Shown piece by piece: positions 28,520-37,546 of a stretch of 64,000 bases of DNA; the first letter of the stretch is position 1; each line of letters starts with the position of its first letter. Origin of the DNA: Ensifer adhaerens (GTDB lineage Bacteria > Pseudomonadota > Alphaproteobacteria > Rhizobiales > Rhizobiaceae); contig NZ_CP118611.1 in assembly GCF_028993555.1 (NCBI RefSeq), forward strand, positions 1-64,000. The letters are read 5' to 3'. Both the position numbers and the translations under genes were made by a program. The notes below the pieces were generated by a model. It saw only the letters and a program-made list of their open reading frames with translations. It searched no databases and had not been told where the DNA came from.

Positions 28520-29511
28520 TGACATCGACCACCACAGACATTCGATCATCAGGAGCGGGCGGCCTCCGCTCCTGGCTGGAGCGTTATCCTTTCCTGCCGG
28601 CGCTGGTCATCGTCGCAGCCCTCCTGGCGCTGAACGGCCTCTTCTCACCCAACAGCCTGAGTTTCCGTTCGCTGACCGGCCTCTTCAGCACCTACATGGC
28701 GCTGATCATGCTGGCGATCGCGCAGACCTATGTCGTTTCCGCCGGCGACATCGATCTCTCGGCCGGGGCGACGCTGTCGCTGGTCAACGTCGCGATCGTC
28801 GTTCTGATGGAACGTTGGGGTGGCGGTACCGGTGCGGTGCTGCTCGCGCTCGCGCTCGGCGTGCTGATCGGCCTTGCCTGCGGGCTGGTCAACGGCATCG
28901 TCGTTGCGGCCCTTCGGCTGCAGGCGATCGTCGCGACCTTCGCCACCAGCATCTCCTTCACCGGCCTCGCACTCTACGTCATGCCTGTTGCCGGCACCCC
29001 GGCGCCGGCGATTTTTTGGCGGACCTATGGCGGCCGCCTGCTCGGTGTGCCCTTGGTCTTCTACGTGCTTGCGGCGCTCGCCTTGTTGCTCTTTCTGCTG
29101 TCTCGGACACGCATTGTCACCGAGTTGCTGGCGGTTGGTGACGACCAGCAGGCGGCCTACCAGACGGGCCTGCCGGTCGTTGCCGTGCGCATCAAGGGCT
29201 ATCTGCTCTGCGGCCTCTTTTCGGCGCTCGCCGCCTTCTGCCTGACGGGCGATACGGCCAGCGGCGATCCGCTGGTCGGCGGCAAGATGACACTCTACAG
29301 TGTCGCGGCTGTCGTGCTCGGCGGCAGTGCGCTTGCCGGTGGCTGGGCGACGGTCGTCGGATCGCTCTTGGGCGCACTCACAATTGGCCTCGTCAATTCG
29401 CTGGTGTTCTTCATGGGCACGCCGTCGGAATGGCAGAACTTCGTTCAGGGTCTCGCCATCCTGTTCGTCTTGATGGCAGGCGTGCTCGCCGGCCGGAGGG
29501 CACGCGCATGA
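28516..29511 (+). CDS. Sugar ABC transporter permease 1 (RbsC family)
   Basis: The 331-residue inner-membrane protein has about nine to ten helices and the family motif AQTYVVSAGDIDLSAGATLSL, followed by GLVNGIVVAALRLQAIVATF. Its ATG overlaps the ATPase stop (ATGA) and its own stop overlaps the next permease start in the same way, so all are translationally coupled. It forms a heterodimeric channel with the second permease. Confidence 0.9.
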   Translation: MMTSTTTDIRSSGAGGLRSWLERYPFLPALVIVAALLALNGLFSPNSLSFRSLTGLFSTYMALIMLAIAQTYVVSAGDIDLSAGATLSLVNVAIVVLMERWGGGTGAVLLALALGVLIGLACGLVNGIVVAALRLQAIVATFATSISFTGLALYVMPVAGTPAPAIFWRTYGGRLLGVPLVFYVLAALALLLFLLSRTRIVTELLAVGDDQQAAYQTGLPVVAVRIKGYLLCGLFSALAAFCLTGDTASGDPLVGGKMTLYSVAAVVLGGSALAGGWATVVGSLLGALTIGLVNSLVFFMGTPSEWQNFVQGLAILFVLMAGVLAGRRARA

Positions 29512-30464
29512 GTTCGGTTGTCGCGTTCCTCAAGCAGCCGCTGGTCGTCGCACTCGTCCTGATCGTCGTGCTGCTGGTCCTCGGCGAGAGCTTGTCCCCG
29601 GGCTTTGCTTCGGCCGACCAGATCCTGCGCCTGCTAATCGTCGCCTCGCTGCTCGGCATCGTTGCCGCAGGCCAGAACGTCGTCATTCTCGGCGGGCGCG
29701 AGGGCATCGATCTTTCGGTTGGCGGTGTTGTTTCGCTCTCGGCAATCATCGCTGGCAACGTCATGAACGGCGCCGATGGCGGCATCCTGCCGGCGGTACT
29801 TGCCTGCCTCGCTGCGGGGGCGTTCTTCGGCTTGCTCAACGGCCTTGGCGTCACGCTCCTTCGTATTCCGCCGCTGGTGATGACGCTCGGCATGCTCGGC
29901 GTGTTGCAGGGCCTGCTGGTCGTGATCCGCAATGGCATTCCCTCGGGCCGCGCCGCACCCGGACTTTCCGCCTTCGTCACGCAGCCGCTCGTCCTTGGTA
30001 TTCCCGGGATCATCTGGCTCTGGATCGCCATCGGCCTGTTTATGGCGCTGATGCTCAACCGCACCGTCTTCGGCCATCGCATCTATGCGATCGGTTCTAA
30101 CGAGCATGCCGCCTACATGGCCGGCGTGCCGGTGCGGTCGATGCGTGTCGGTCTGTTCATGATCTCCGGCATGTTCGCCGCGATCGCCGGGCTCTGCCTG
30201 CTTGGCTATTCCGGTTCGTCCTTCGCTAACGTCGGCGAGCAATACATGCTGTCGTCGATCATCGCGGTCGTCTTCGGCGGCACATCGCTTGCCGGCGGCA
30301 AGGGCGGCTATACCGGCACCATGGCGGGTGCTGTGCTGCTCGTCATCCTCCAGGGCATCCTGACGACGGTCAACATCGATGAGTCCGGGCGGCAGATGGT
30401 GTTCGGCGCGACGTTGCTGCTGCTCATGCTGTTCTATGGCCGCGGGAGGGCAATGCGGGCATGA
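29508..30464 (+). CDS. Sugar ABC transporter permease 2 (RbsC family)
   Basis: The 318-residue protein shows the same fold as its neighbour (GQNVVILGGREGIDLSVGGVVSL and GLLNGLGVTLLRIPPLVMTLG). ATG 29508 is fixed by the ATGA overlap with the previous gene; the longer open frame from 29430 would overlap permease 1 by about 80 bases. Having two different RbsC subunits, instead of a homodimer, is common in rhizobial sugar and polyol importers. Confidence 0.9.
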   Translation: MSSVVAFLKQPLVVALVLIVVLLVLGESLSPGFASADQILRLLIVASLLGIVAAGQNVVILGGREGIDLSVGGVVSLSAIIAGNVMNGADGGILPAVLACLAAGAFFGLLNGLGVTLLRIPPLVMTLGMLGVLQGLLVVIRNGIPSGRAAPGLSAFVTQPLVLGIPGIIWLWIAIGLFMALMLNRTVFGHRIYAIGSNEHAAYMAGVPVRSMRVGLFMISGMFAAIAGLCLLGYSGSSFANVGEQYMLSSIIAVVFGGTSLAGGKGGYTGTMAGAVLLVILQGILTTVNIDESGRQMVFGATLLLLMLFYGRGRAMRA

Positions 30465-31483
30465 GCGAGCGGCCGAAGATCAAGGACATCGCGGAAAAGG
30501 CCGGCGTCTCGGTCGCGACCGTTTCACGCGCGCTCAGCGGTTCCTCGCTGGTGACCGACGAGACGCGAAAGCGCATCCACGAGCTTGCCCGCGAGCTCAA
30601 TTACCGGCCGAATGTCAGTGCCCGAAACTTGAGGACCCGTCGGTCGATGTCGGTACTGCTCGTCGTGCGCGACGTCGGCAACCCCTTCTATCTCGAGATC
30701 CTCAAGGGCGTGGAGGCGACCGCCCGCGAGGCGGGTTACGCGGTCCTGATGGGCAATACCGAGAACGACCCGGACCGCGAGGTTGAATATTTCAACATGC
30801 TGCGCGACGGCCATGCCGACGGCATGATCCTGATGACCGGCAAGCTTCCGCCGCCGCAGCCGGGCGAAAGTGCCGATCTTTCGCATCTGCCCGTCGTCGT
30901 CGCGCTGGAAATGATCGAGACGGCAGCCTTTCCGCATGTGCAGATCGACAATGTCGCGGCGGCGAGCGCGGCGGTCGAGCACCTGATATCGCTCGGCCAT
31001 CGCCGCATCGCCCACATCGCAGGGCCCTTGCCGGAGGTGATGGCGATGCATCGTCGCGACGGTTACCGCGCCGCTATGGCGGTCGCAGGCCTGTCGATCC
31101 CTAGCGGTTACGAGGTGCGCGGCGATTACCTGCTCGAGAGCGGCGAGGCCTGTGCCGCAGACCTCTTTGCCCTGCCGGAGCCGCCGACAGCGATCTTTGT
31201 CGCCAATGACGAGATGGCCTATGGCGCGATCCATGCGCTGCGGCGGCTCGGCCACGACGTGCCCGGCGACGTCTCCGTCGTCGGCTTCGACGACCTTTAC
31301 CTCAGCAAGGCCTTCTATCCGCCGCTGACGACGGTCAGCCAGCCACGCACCGAGATCGGCCGTACGGCCATGTCCCTGCTTCTGAACATTATCTCCGGCG
31401 ACGATGTCGTTGCCGGGCCGCCGGCGGTTGTCTTGCCGACCACTCTTAACATTCGCGGCAGCACTGCGCCGCCACGGAAATAG
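30461..31483 (+). CDS. LacI-family regulator of the sugar operon
   Basis: The 340-residue repressor-type regulator has an N-terminal helix-turn-helix (IKDIAEKAGVSVATVSRALS) with hinge helix (YRPNVSARNLR) and a ribose-binding-like effector domain. It overlaps the second permease stop by ATGA, so it is expressed from the operon it probably controls through the site at 25774-25787. The imported sugar or its first product is the likely effector. Confidence 0.9.
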   Translation: MSERPKIKDIAEKAGVSVATVSRALSGSSLVTDETRKRIHELARELNYRPNVSARNLRTRRSMSVLLVVRDVGNPFYLEILKGVEATAREAGYAVLMGNTENDPDREVEYFNMLRDGHADGMILMTGKLPPPQPGESADLSHLPVVVALEMIETAAFPHVQIDNVAAASAAVEHLISLGHRRIAHIAGPLPEVMAMHRRDGYRAAMAVAGLSIPSGYEVRGDYLLESGEACAADLFALPEPPTAIFVANDEMAYGAIHALRRLGHDVPGDVSVVGFDDLYLSKAFYPPLTTVSQPRTEIGRTAMSLLLNIISGDDVVAGPPAVVLPTTLNIRGSTAPPRK

Positions 31484-31566
31484 CCAGAGCGGGATGGGGA
31501 AAGTGTGGGCGGTTTTCCGTGCGCACCTCGCTCCGACTGATGAAACAGACAAGCCGGGAGAACAGA

Positions 31567-32811
31567 ATGACACAGCTACCGAAACAGACGCTGCGCGTGG
31601 GTTTCGTCGGATCGGGTTTCATCGCCCATTTCCACCTGAAATCGATGATCGGCGTGCGCAATGTCGAGGTCACCGGCGTCTTCAGCCGCAAGCCGGAAAA
31701 CCGGGACAGGTTCGCAAAGGAGGTAGAAGCACTCGGTCTCGGCGCCTGCCGCACGCACGAGAGCCTGGAGGCACTGCTGACCGCCGACGATGTCGATGCG
31801 ATCTGGATCCTTTCGCCAAACTACACTCGGCTTGATGTCATGCGTTCGCTGCACAAGGCAATCAAGGACGGTCGCAGCAAGGTCTTTGCGGTGGCCTGCG
31901 AAAAGCCGCTTGCCCGCACCGTCGCCGAGGCGCGGGAAATGCTGTCGCTTGCCCAGGATGCGGGCCTCAACCACGGCTATCTCGAAAACCAGGTGTTCTG
32001 CACGCCGGTGCTGCGCGGCAAGGAGATCATCTGGCGCCGTGCCGCCTCCACCACCGGAAGGCCCTATCTCGCGCGTGCGGCCGAGGAACATGCCGGTCCG
32101 CACGAGCCCTGGTTCTGGCAGGGCGACAAGCAGGGCGGCGGCGTGCTCTCGGACATGATGTGCCACAGTGTCGAGGTGGCGCGCTACTTGCTCACGGCGC
32201 CCGGCGCGCCGCGCAACTCACTGAAGATCAAGGCGGTGAACGGCACGGTCGCCAACCTCAAATGGACGCGGCCGAACTATGCCGAACAGCTGCGGAAGCG
32301 CTTCGGCAGCGAGGTGGACTACCGCAACCGACCGTCGGAGGATTTCGCCCGCGCCACTGTGACGCTGGAAGATGAGGACGGCAACGAGCTGATGATCGAA
32401 GCGACGACCTCCTGGGCCTATGTCGGCGCCGGCTTACGCATCCAGCTCGAATTGCTCGGGCCTGAATATGCGCTCGAGTACAATTCACTCTCGACGGGCC
32501 TGAAGATCTTCATGTCGCGCGAGGTGAAGGGGTCGGAAGGCGAGGATCTTGTCGAGAAGCAGAACGCCGAGCAGGGGCTGATGCCGGTGCTGGAGGACGA
32601 GGCGGGCGTTTACGGCTATACCGACGAAAACCGTCACATGGTCGAGTGTTTCCGCAAGGGTGAAAAGCCGCTCGAAACCTTTGAGGACGGGCTTGCCGTC
32701 GTCGAGATGCTGATGGGCCTCTACCGTTCGGCGGAAATCAACGCGACGCTTCAGTTCCCGGCACCGGAACTCGAGCACTACGTGCCTCTTGTCGCGCGCC
32801 GGAGCGCGTGA
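31567..32811 (+). CDS. Gfo/Idh/MocA-family oxidoreductase
   Basis: The 414-residue protein has an N-terminal NAD(P)-binding Rossmann fold (LRVGFVGSGFIAHFHLKSM), the conserved cofactor/catalytic block VACEKPLARTVAEA, and a C-terminal alpha/beta substrate domain with the HSVEVARYLL helix. ATG 31567 follows GGGAG; the open frame from 31519 is not supported. Members oxidise or reduce sugars, inositols and sugar acids. It is the last gene of the sugar ABC operon and probably makes the first oxidation of the imported substrate. Confidence 0.87.
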   Translation: MTQLPKQTLRVGFVGSGFIAHFHLKSMIGVRNVEVTGVFSRKPENRDRFAKEVEALGLGACRTHESLEALLTADDVDAIWILSPNYTRLDVMRSLHKAIKDGRSKVFAVACEKPLARTVAEAREMLSLAQDAGLNHGYLENQVFCTPVLRGKEIIWRRAASTTGRPYLARAAEEHAGPHEPWFWQGDKQGGGVLSDMMCHSVEVARYLLTAPGAPRNSLKIKAVNGTVANLKWTRPNYAEQLRKRFGSEVDYRNRPSEDFARATVTLEDEDGNELMIEATTSWAYVGAGLRIQLELLGPEYALEYNSLSTGLKIFMSREVKGSEGEDLVEKQNAEQGLMPVLEDEAGVYGYTDENRHMVECFRKGEKPLETFEDGLAVVEMLMGLYRSAEINATLQFPAPELEHYVPLVARRSA

Positions 32812-32834
32812 CGACCGTATTTGTCCATTCCCCC

Positions 32835-32872
32835 CGCTCTCGCAGGCGCAAAAGGTCGTGGCCGCGAGAGCG
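32835..32872 (+). terminator. Inverted repeat after the sugar operon, possible terminator
   Basis: CGCTCTCGC (32835-32843) pairs with GCGAGAGCG (32864-32872) across a 20-base loop, 24 bases after the oxidoreductase stop. No T-run follows, so termination by this element is uncertain. Confidence 0.4.
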
Positions 32873-32914
32873 CAAAACTCTCTCGGAATCATACGCTCAT
32901 CTCCGCAACGTCTG

Positions 32915-32928
32915 TTGACGGGGATCAA
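32915..32928. promoter_or_regulatory. FNR/FixK-like box upstream of the universal stress protein gene
   Basis: TTGAC-GGGG-ATCAA matches the anaerobox TTGAT-N4-ATCAA at nine of ten fixed bases. It lies 65 bases before the start codon of the universal stress protein. FixK or another FNR-type activator would bind here under low oxygen. Confidence 0.6.
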
Positions 32929-32993
32929 TGCCTCCGGGCGCGCTTTTCCCTACGCTGATCCAGAACCCAAATCTGGTCACGAGGAAAAACGCG

Positions 32994-33830
32994 ATGACAT
33001 ACAAGACCATTCTCGCCGTCGTCGGCGTCGATCATTCCGAAGAGCATCTGCGTGCGGCAGCACAAGTCTGCGCATCGGCAAACGCCCACCTCTCCCTGTT
33101 GATCGTCAAGCTCGCCGCCGCACCGCCGATCGGCGATTTTGCCGCCGCCATCTCCATCGATTGGTTGAACGAGCGGCAGCGCGATGTCGACAAGCTCGAG
33201 TCCTGTGTGGAACGAGCAGGAGACATCCTCACCAGGGAAGGCATCTCGTTCAGCATTGAGACGAAATACACCGAGGTTGCCTGGGCCGATGACGAGATCG
33301 GTGAACGCGCCCGCTATGCGGACCTGACGCTGGTCGGCGATGGACTGATGCTGGACCCGGAGCTGCGTTCACGCACCATAGACGGGACGCTGTTCAGTTC
33401 CGCGCGGCCGGTCCTTATCATGCCAGAGGGCAAGACGGCACGGCTTGATCCGAAGACCGTGGTGCTTGCCTGGAACTCCAGGCTGGAAGCCGCGCGAGCG
33501 GTGCGGGAAGCGCTTGATATGTTGATTGGAGCAGAGATCGTCTACGTGACGATGGTCGATCCGCGTTCCGCCTATGGCAAGAACGGCGAGGAACCGGGCG
33601 CCGATATCGCCGGCTATCTTGCGCGACATGGCGTTTCAGTCACCGTGGAGCGACTGCCGAGCGGCGGACATCGGGTCGACGACGTGATCAATCAGTTCGC
33701 GTCGGATGTGGCGGCCGATATGATCGTCATGGGTGCCTATGGCCACTCCAGGATGCGTGAACGCGTCTTTGGCGGCGTCACCCGCTCGATGCTCGAAAAC
33801 GCCGTGATCCCCGTTCTGATGGCGCATTGA
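32994..33830 (+). CDS. Universal stress protein with two UspA domains
   Basis: The 278-residue cytoplasmic protein contains two tandem Usp folds. The C-terminal one carries the ATP-binding G-2x-G-9x-G pattern in MGAYGHSRMRERVFGGVTRS. The start MTYKTILAVVGVD at 32994 has GAGG upstream; the open frame from 32928 is shadow. Two-domain Usp proteins respond to oxygen limitation and other stresses. An FNR/FixK-like box lies 65 bases upstream, and the convergent PPOX gene has a similar box, so both may belong to a microaerobic regulon. Confidence 0.87.
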   Translation: MTYKTILAVVGVDHSEEHLRAAAQVCASANAHLSLLIVKLAAAPPIGDFAAAISIDWLNERQRDVDKLESCVERAGDILTREGISFSIETKYTEVAWADDEIGERARYADLTLVGDGLMLDPELRSRTIDGTLFSSARPVLIMPEGKTARLDPKTVVLAWNSRLEAARAVREALDMLIGAEIVYVTMVDPRSAYGKNGEEPGADIAGYLARHGVSVTVERLPSGGHRVDDVINQFASDVAADMIVMGAYGHSRMRERVFGGVTRSMLENAVIPVLMAH

Positions 33831-33839
33831 CTGGCAGGA

Positions 33840-33874
33840 CCGCGGCGCGCAAGCCACATGCCTGCGCGCCGCGG
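33840..33874. terminator. Bidirectional hairpin between convergent genes
   Basis: CCGCGGCGCGCA (33840-33851) and TGCGCGCCGCGG (33863-33874) form a perfect 12-bp stem. It lies between the stop codons of the stress protein and the PPOX protein and could serve both; no T-run is present. Confidence 0.6.
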
Positions 33875-33877
33875 CAA

Positions 33878-34327
33878 TCAGCCGATAGAGGCCGCACGTC
33901 CGGTCAGGTCTTCGATCGCGATCTCGAAGAAGAGATGCGGGTATGCACCGGCTACGGGCTGCTCGCCCGGCTTCAGGCCGCCCGGTTCCCACCAATTGAT
34001 GCGCTTTTCGAGAAGCGACCAGGCGTTCATGTGTTCGCGATGCCATTGCTTCGTATCCGGCAGTTCCTGGTAACGGCCGTAGATCACGACGCTTTGCCAG
34101 TTCTGCCGATCCGTTGCCGTGTCGATCTGTACGCAAACACGCGGATTGGCGCGCATCCAGTCGATCTTCTGCCCCGGCATTGAAAAGCTATAGAGCCGGT
34201 TGGCGGCCAACGCATACTGGATGGGAACGATATAGGGCTGGCCATCCCGGGTGCAGCCGAGCCGGGCGATATGGTTCTCGGCGACCAGGTCGAGACATTC
34301 CTGCCGCGTCATTTCTCTGATCAACAT
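33878..34327 (-). CDS. PPOX-family (pyridoxamine 5'-phosphate oxidase-like) flavin-binding protein
   Basis: The 149-residue protein has the split-barrel FMN-binding fold of the pyridoxamine-phosphate oxidase superfamily (NHIARLGCTRDGQPYIVPIQYA and MRANPRVCVQID). It lacks the features of true PdxH and belongs to a flavin-nucleotide-binding group of unknown redox role. An FNR/FixK-like box lies 64 bases upstream, the same spacing as at the convergent stress-protein gene, which suggests expression under low oxygen. Confidence 0.82.
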   Translation of the reverse strand: MLIREMTRQECLDLVAENHIARLGCTRDGQPYIVPIQYALAANRLYSFSMPGQKIDWMRANPRVCVQIDTATDRQNWQSVVIYGRYQELPDTKQWHREHMNAWSLLEKRINWWEPGGLKPGEQPVAGAYPHLFFEIAIEDLTGRAASIG

Positions 34328-34391
34328 GAGGCTCTCCTTTTTTTAAAGAGATCATCCAACCGTCAGTCTCCGCCAATCAGGGATCCTGGCA

Positions 34392-34405
34392 TTGATCTCG
34401 CTCAA
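34392..34405. promoter_or_regulatory. FNR/FixK-like box upstream of the PPOX gene
   Basis: TTGAT-CTCG-CTCAA matches the anaerobox at nine of ten fixed bases. It is 64 bases before the PPOX start codon on the minus strand, at the distance expected for class II activation with a short leader. Confidence 0.6.
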
Positions 34406-34509
34406 GTCCGGCTAGTCTTGGGGTTTGCCAGTGCCGGTGGTCACCACCTGATGCCAGGGCCAAAAATCCGCGTCGGGAGGGAATAAAGCTCCCGACGGAC
34501 CGTTCGCCC

Positions 34510-34872
34510 TTGCACGAAATCGGCCGATGGCTTTCGTGCGGCGAGGGTGCTGCACGGAAGCCCGCCGGTCCGACCGAAGAGATCGAAGCGCAGACCGAAT
34601 TGGCCATTCCCTCTGGCGAGGCCGGAGCCGAGGCCCGCATGACGCTGAAGAGCGTGGCGGCCGCGATCGACGATCTTGTGCTCGAACAGCGGGAGGTGCT
34701 GATCCTCACCTGCGTCGAAGAGCTTTCCTACAAGGAGGCTGCCGAGGTCCTCGGCATCCCGATCGGTACCGTGATGAGCAGGCTCGCCCGGGCGCGCAAG
34801 AATCTCGCCGAGGCAACGGGAATAGAAACGCCGGTCGCGCGTTCACAGGATATGAGAGGCGGGACGAGATGA
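34510..34872 (+). pseudogene. ECF sigma factor lacking region 2 (region 4 remnant)
   Basis: The frame can start only at TTG 34510 and gives 120 residues. The C-terminal two thirds is a clear sigma region 4: MTLKSVAAAIDDLVLEQREVL, then the helix-turn-helix ELSYKEAAEVLGIPIGTVMSRLARAR. ECF factors of this type are about 170-180 residues with region 2 (promoter melting and core binding) first. No region 2 is found in any frame of the 180 bases up to the PPOX gene, so the N-terminal half is lost. The stop overlaps the start of an apparently intact anti-sigma gene. An unusual short regulator is possible, but a deletion remnant is likelier. Confidence 0.65.
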
Positions 34873-35675
34873 GCGACGCGAAATTCACCGACGAAATCCT
34901 GATGGCGTTCGCCGACGGCGAGCTCGACGAGGAGACGACGCGTCGTGTCGAAGCGGCGCTCGAGGACGACGACGAGCTGATGGCGCGCATAGCCATGTTC
35001 ATGGAGACGCGGGCCGCTGCGAGCGAGGCGCTGAAGCCGGTGCTTGCCGAGCCAGTGCCGGATGAACTCGTGAGCAAGGTGCGGGCGATGGCCGCCGCTG
35101 CAGGGGCCGCGAGCGATACGCAGCGCACCGCAGACGCGCCCGCAGCCGCTGGCGAAAACGTCGTGGCGTTCCGTCGCCCCTCGGATCCGGCAACGCCACC
35201 GCAGCGCACCGTCTCAAGGCTTCTAATGGCGATGGCAGCTTGCCTGCTCGTTGTCGTCGGCGGTGCCGGCGGCTATCTGCTTCGCGGCGTCGGACCGGTG
35301 GGAACCGGTGGGGTGCAGATGGCCGGCTCCGTCGATCCACGGCTCTCTGCCATCCTCAACCAGGCGGCTTCGGGAGAAGAAATCGCGATCGGCGAAGTGC
35401 AGGGGACGGTCCGGCTGGTGTCGGCTTTCGAACTTGCCACCGGACAGCTCTGCCGCGAATACGAGTTGGCGCAGCCGGGCGAACCCGGGCTCGTCGCTGT
35501 GGCTTGCCGGAAGGCGTCCATATGGCAGACACGGCTGGTCGTCACGAAACCCGAAGGCGGAGACGGATATGCACCGGCATCGTCACTCGAGACGGTCGAC
35601 GCCTATCTGACATCGATCGGTGCCGGACAACCGCTTGATGCGGAAGCGGAGAAAAGGGCGCTTGCGGGGAAGTAG
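34869..35675 (+). CDS. Membrane-anchored anti-sigma factor
   Basis: The 268-residue protein has an acidic helical N-terminal domain (ILMAFADGELDEETTRRVEAAL) typical of alphaproteobacterial ECF anti-sigma factors. It has no HxxxCxxC zinc motif. One transmembrane helix (LLMAMAACLLVVVGGAGGYLL) lies at about residues 115-137, followed by a periplasmic domain of about 130 residues. ATG 34869 overlaps the sigma stop. The cognate sigma gene is truncated, so this protein may have no partner here, or may act on a sigma factor encoded elsewhere. Confidence 0.8.
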   Translation: MSDAKFTDEILMAFADGELDEETTRRVEAALEDDDELMARIAMFMETRAAASEALKPVLAEPVPDELVSKVRAMAAAAGAASDTQRTADAPAAAGENVVAFRRPSDPATPPQRTVSRLLMAMAACLLVVVGGAGGYLLRGVGPVGTGGVQMAGSVDPRLSAILNQAASGEEIAIGEVQGTVRLVSAFELATGQLCREYELAQPGEPGLVAVACRKASIWQTRLVVTKPEGGDGYAPASSLETVDAYLTSIGAGQPLDAEAEKRALAGK

Positions 35676-35684
35676 CCGCGTGGC

Positions 35685-36179
35685 TCAGCGTGGCGTTTCA
35701 ACCGGCACCGACAGGCCGACCTTGACCGGATCCATGGTCACGAAGGTGCGAAACCGCTTGATGTTCGGATTGCCGAAGAACATCCGCCGCGTAAACGCTT
35801 CGTACTCCGCCATGGTCGGCACGATGACGACGAGCATGAAGTCGACGTCGCCGGTGACGTAGTAGCATTGCTGCACCTCAGGCGCGGCGGAAAATGCAGC
35901 TTTCGCGGCGTCGAGCAGCGCGATCTGCTCGCTCTCGACCTCCACCTCCACCAGGATGGTCAGCGCCTGGTTGACGCTGACCGGATCGACCAGCGCGACA
36001 TTGGCGCGGATGACGCCGCTTTCCTCCATGCGCTTGATCCGCCGCTGCACGGCGGGCGCCGAAAGATTGACCGCTTCGCCGATCTGGCGCTGCGGCGTCG
36101 TGTTGTCCTTCTGCAGAATGGCGAGGATCGCAAGGTCGAAGCGATCAAGTTCGATCTGTGGTCTTTTCGAAGGAGCCAT
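35685..36179 (-). CDS. Lrp/AsnC-family regulator
   Basis: The 164-residue regulator has an N-terminal helix-turn-helix (LDRFDLAILAILQKDNTTPQ, then LSAPAVQRRIKRMEESGVI) and a C-terminal RAM effector domain (GDVDFMLVVIVPTMAEYEAF). ATG 36179 is preferred over ATG 36197. It is divergent from the diaminopropionate ammonia-lyase operon with 158 bases between starts, so that operon is its probable target, with an amino acid as effector. Confidence 0.87.
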   Translation of the reverse strand: MAPSKRPQIELDRFDLAILAILQKDNTTPQRQIGEAVNLSAPAVQRRIKRMEESGVIRANVALVDPVSVNQALTILVEVEVESEQIALLDAAKAAFSAAPEVQQCYYVTGDVDFMLVVIVPTMAEYEAFTRRMFFGNPNIKRFRTFVTMDPVKVGLSVPVETPR

Positions 36180-36337
36180 CTGGTGCCTATGGTTCACGGG
36201 TTCGGAGCGGTCGCGAGCGGAACGCCACGCGGCTGCATACCCGATCTGCTTTACAAACTTGCATTCTCAGCGGCAATTTAGAGCGCATTTCTCGGTCATG
36301 ATGAAATAGATTTTCGCAAGTCTACGGAGATCGCATC

Positions 36338-37543
36338 ATGTTCCTTGCCAATACCCATGCCGATTTCGGCCGCGACCTGCTGCCCGAGGATGCGGATATG
36401 CTGTCGCTCACGGCCGCAGCAAATGTCGAGAAGCAGCTTGCCCGGCGCCCCGATCATCGGCCGACGCCGCTTCATGCCTTGCCTGCCTTGGCCAACGAGC
36501 TCGGTGTTGCCGCGATCTTCGTCAAGGACGAAGGCCATCGCCTGGGGCTCGGAAGCTTCAAGGCGCTCGGCGGTTCCTATGCGGTGATCCGCCTCGTGAT
36601 CGAGGAGGCGGAACGGCGCCTCGGGCGCAGCCTGGATCTCGCCGAACTGGACCAGCCCGAGGTTCGGACAATTGCTGCCGCCATGACTTTCGGCTGCGCC
36701 ACCGATGGCAATCACGGCCGCTCGGTCGCCATGGGCGCCCGGCTCGTCGGCGCAAGGTCGGTGATCTTCGTGCATTCGGGCGTCAGCGAGAGGCGCATCG
36801 AAGCGATCGCCCACTACGGCGCCGAGATCGTTCGGGTCGCCGGAACCTATGACGATTCCGTCCGCGAGGCCGCGCGGGTCTGTGACGAAAATGCCTGGAC
36901 GGTCGTTTCGGACACGACATGGCCCGGTTACGAATATATTCCCGGCCTGGTAATGCAGGGTTACACGGCGCTCCTCAGCGAGGCGCTGCGGCAGATGGAA
37001 AAGCCTCCGACCCACGTCTTTGTACAGGCGGGCGTCGGTGGCATTGCCGCTGCCACCGCAGGACATCTTGCCTTGCGATACGGAACGGAGCGGCCGCGTT
37101 TCGTCGTCGTCGATCCGGCACGCGCCGCCTGTCTCTACGAGAGCGCCAAGGCCGGACATCTGGTCAAGGTTGCGCATGGCGAGCCGACGATCATGGCGAT
37201 GCTCGAATGCTACGAGCCGTCGCTCGTTGCCTGGCGTATTTTGTCCCGTGCCGCCGATGCCTTCATGACCGTTGACGAAGAGGACGCCGTTTCGGTCATG
37301 AACAGGCTGGCACGCCCGAAGGGCACGGATCCGGCGATCGTCGCCGGCGAGAGCGGCGGCGTTGGCCTGGCCGGACTGTTGGGGGTTGCCCGCGACCCAG
37401 CGCTGCGCGAAGCGCTCGGATTGACCGAGCAGTCACGGGTCTTCGTCATCAATACCGAGGGGGCCACGGATCCCGAGCGCTACGAGGCATTGGTGGGACT
37501 CTCGCCTGCCACGGTGGCAGGCAAATCGAACGAAAAGGTCTGA
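36338..37543 (+). CDS. dpaL: Diaminopropionate ammonia-lyase
   Basis: The 401-residue fold-type II PLP enzyme carries the cofactor lysine K75 in GSFKALGGSYAV and the glycine-rich phosphate loop region AGVGGIAAATAGHLAL. DpaL (YgeX) converts 2,3-diaminopropionate to pyruvate and two ammonia. Length and the SFKALGG motif fit this family better than threonine dehydratase. It is followed after three bases by an M20 hydrolase, a pairing also seen as ygeX-ygeY in E. coli. An Lrp regulator is divergent. Confidence 0.85.
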   Translation: MFLANTHADFGRDLLPEDADMLSLTAAANVEKQLARRPDHRPTPLHALPALANELGVAAIFVKDEGHRLGLGSFKALGGSYAVIRLVIEEAERRLGRSLDLAELDQPEVRTIAAAMTFGCATDGNHGRSVAMGARLVGARSVIFVHSGVSERRIEAIAHYGAEIVRVAGTYDDSVREAARVCDENAWTVVSDTTWPGYEYIPGLVMQGYTALLSEALRQMEKPPTHVFVQAGVGGIAAATAGHLALRYGTERPRFVVVDPARAACLYESAKAGHLVKVAHGEPTIMAMLECYEPSLVAWRILSRAADAFMTVDEEDAVSVMNRLARPKGTDPAIVAGESGGVGLAGLLGVARDPALREALGLTEQSRVFVINTEGATDPERYEALVGLSPATVAGKSNEKV

Positions 37544-37546
37544 GCG

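Noticed and set aside
34377..34709. Minus-strand open frame overlapping the sigma remnant
   Set aside because: No motif or ribosome site; the sense strand carries a clear sigma region 4.
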